Origin: CADEDV01 sp964596345
GTDB taxonomy: Bacteria > Bacteroidota > Bacteroidia > Chitinophagales > Chitinophagaceae
NCBI GenBank assembly: GCA_964596345.1
Contig: CAZQSZ010000001.1
Span: 372,001-436,000, forward strand
Reading direction: 5' to 3'
Length of the DNA: 64,000 bases
Shown here: in pieces, positions 63,043 through 64,000 of the stretch
Layout: every line of letters begins with the position of its first letter
Position numbering within the stretch: position 1 is the first letter of the stretch
Translations under genes and position numbers: made by a program
Notes under the pieces: model-generated
What the model was told of the DNA's origin: nothing
What the model saw: only the letters and a program-made list of their open reading frames with translations
The model's database searches: none

Positions 63043-64000
63043 TTAATTCTTCCTGGTTACCAGTAAAAAATAAATGATAACAAGAATACTGATCAGTGCG
63101 GTTGCGGCAAATGTATAAAAACTACCCAGGCTCGACCATAAAGCCCCGGCAATGATACTGGAGAACAGGGCGCAGAAACTTTCAAAAGAAGTATAGAAAC
63201 CAATAGCGGTAGCCGTATTGTCTTTGTGTGCCATATTGGTGATCCAGGCCTTGATGACACCTTCGGTAGCGGCTGCATATATACCGTAGATAAAGAACAA
63301 GCCGAATATCATAGGAACTGAAGGATTGAAAGCAAAACCGGTGTATACAACAGCAAACAGGAGCATTCCAAAAAGAATAACGCTTTTAAAGCCGATCTTG
63401 TCTGCCAAAGCGCCAAGCGGGTAAGAGAAAGTGGCATAGATGAAATTATAAAATACATAGGCAGCCACACTGATGGTAATACCATTGAAAGAGATACCCC
63501 AGATAGTGATCGCATCATCACCGATAGCTTCTTTTGCTTTCAGTAATAAAAAGAAGTCAGAACTGTTGAATAAAGCAAATAACAATAACCCGGCTACCAC
63601 TTTCCTGTATTCAGGGGATGCGATTTTCCAATACCGGAAATATGAAAAAATATGGCCGTCCCGAAAAGTGGAAACGGGTTGTCTTTTTTCTTTTAATAAA
63701 AATATAAGCAGCACACTGATGATGCCGGGAATAAAAGCGAAATAGAATATGGTAGTGTATTCACCTGGATAAAAGAACAGGAATAATAAAGCCAGTAAAG
63801 GCCCGATAGTAGCTCCCACTGTATCCATGCTGCGGTGAAAACCAAATACCCTTCCTTTATTTTCGGGTGTGGTTTGTTGTGACAATAAGGCATCCCTGGC
63901 AGCTGTGCGAATGCCTTTACCAAGCCGGTCGGATGTCCTGGCAAAGAAGATCAGAAAAGGGCTTGTCAGTATTACCATGATGGGTTTGGAAATGGCACTC
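63043..64000 (-). CDS. MFS transporter, 5' end beyond window
   Basis: The frame stays open to the right edge of the window, so the N-terminus is missing; typical members are about 400 residues and start two helices earlier than the first visible Met. Visible: FFARTSDRLGKGIRTAARDALLS (the MFS cytoplasmic motif after helix 2/3), RVFGFHRSMDTVGATIGPLLA, and about eight more helices ending in LVIIYFLLVTRKN. Substrate unknown; this form is often annotated as a general efflux-type MFS. Confidence 0.88.
   Translation of the reverse strand, partial: SAISKPIMVILTSPFLIFFARTSDRLGKGIRTAARDALLSQQTTPENKGRVFGFHRSMDTVGATIGPLLALLFLFFYPGEYTTIFYFAFIPGIISVLLIFLLKEKRQPVSTFRDGHIFSYFRYWKIASPEYRKVVAGLLLFALFNSSDFFLLLKAKEAIGDDAITIWGISFNGITISVAAYVFYNFIYATFSYPLGALADKIGFKSVILFGMLLFAVVYTGFAFNPSVPMIFGLFFIYGIYAAATEGVIKAWITNMAHKDNTATAIGFYTSFESFCALFSSIIAGALWSSLGSFYTFAATALISILVIIYFLLVTRKN

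Noticed and set aside
1..64000. tRNA, rRNA, CRISPR arrays, transposases, integrases or phage genes
   Set aside because: Looked for and none seen; inverted repeats present are terminators or the heptad elements.

Overview
The window reads as ordinary chromosome from a member of the phylum Bacteroidota, most likely the family Chitinophagaceae. Evidence: a SusC/SusD pair, an OMP_b-brl_3-type TonB receptor, a PorZ-like protein of type IX secretion, DUF5777 and DUF937 proteins, a DUF1800/DUF1501 pair, many lipoproteins with short Bacteroidota-type signals, very weak Shine-Dalgarno sequences, and repeated copies of the phylum's -7 promoter motif TAnnTTTG. About 55 protein genes are called. I saw no tRNA, rRNA, CRISPR array, transposase or prophage gene.

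Layout. 0.1-6.5 kb: single genes (PhnD-like binding protein, PhzF, vanadium haloperoxidase/PAP2, alpha/beta hydrolase, sterol-desaturase-type hydroxylase, DUF5777 barrel), two of which share a promoter block. 6.5-14.5 kb: birA, rsfS, ftsH, LUD protein, gamma-glutamylcyclotransferase-like, LpxH-like phosphoesterase, propeller protein, MscS, thioredoxin-like. 14.6-25.8 kb: MerR regulator, M23 peptidase, alaS, a 46-residue membrane protein, GNAT, PDZ protein, gatB and a TlpA lipoprotein; a low-GC block of three lipoprotein genes sits between merR and the M23 gene. 25.9-33 kb: SusD, SusC and an MMPL/RND transporter, all on the minus strand. 33-48 kb: porZ-recO, EEP hydrolase, amidohydrolase, prfA, DUF937 protein, a 390-bp gap with an apparent small transcription unit, VanZ, ECF sigma/anti-sigma pair, gcvH, TonB receptor, cyclophilin, serS. 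48-64 kb: M43 metalloprotease, cytochrome c lipoprotein, AlkB hydroxylase, DUF1800-DUF1501 pair with a palindromic heptad repeat between them, OPT and two POT peptide transporters, purD and tryptophan dioxygenase, hydrolase, small outer-membrane-type protein, and an MFS transporter cut by the right edge.

Functionally the region mixes translation and protein quality control (alaS, serS, gatB, prfA, rsfS, ftsH), envelope biogenesis (LpxH-like, M23, PorZ, TonB receptors), and nutrient uptake (SusCD, OPT/POT). No obviously new multi-gene defence or biosynthetic system was seen. The most unusual items are the shared promoter block at 2.0/3.5 kb, the orphan transcription unit near 40.1-40.4 kb, the low-GC lipoprotein block, and the heptad palindromes.
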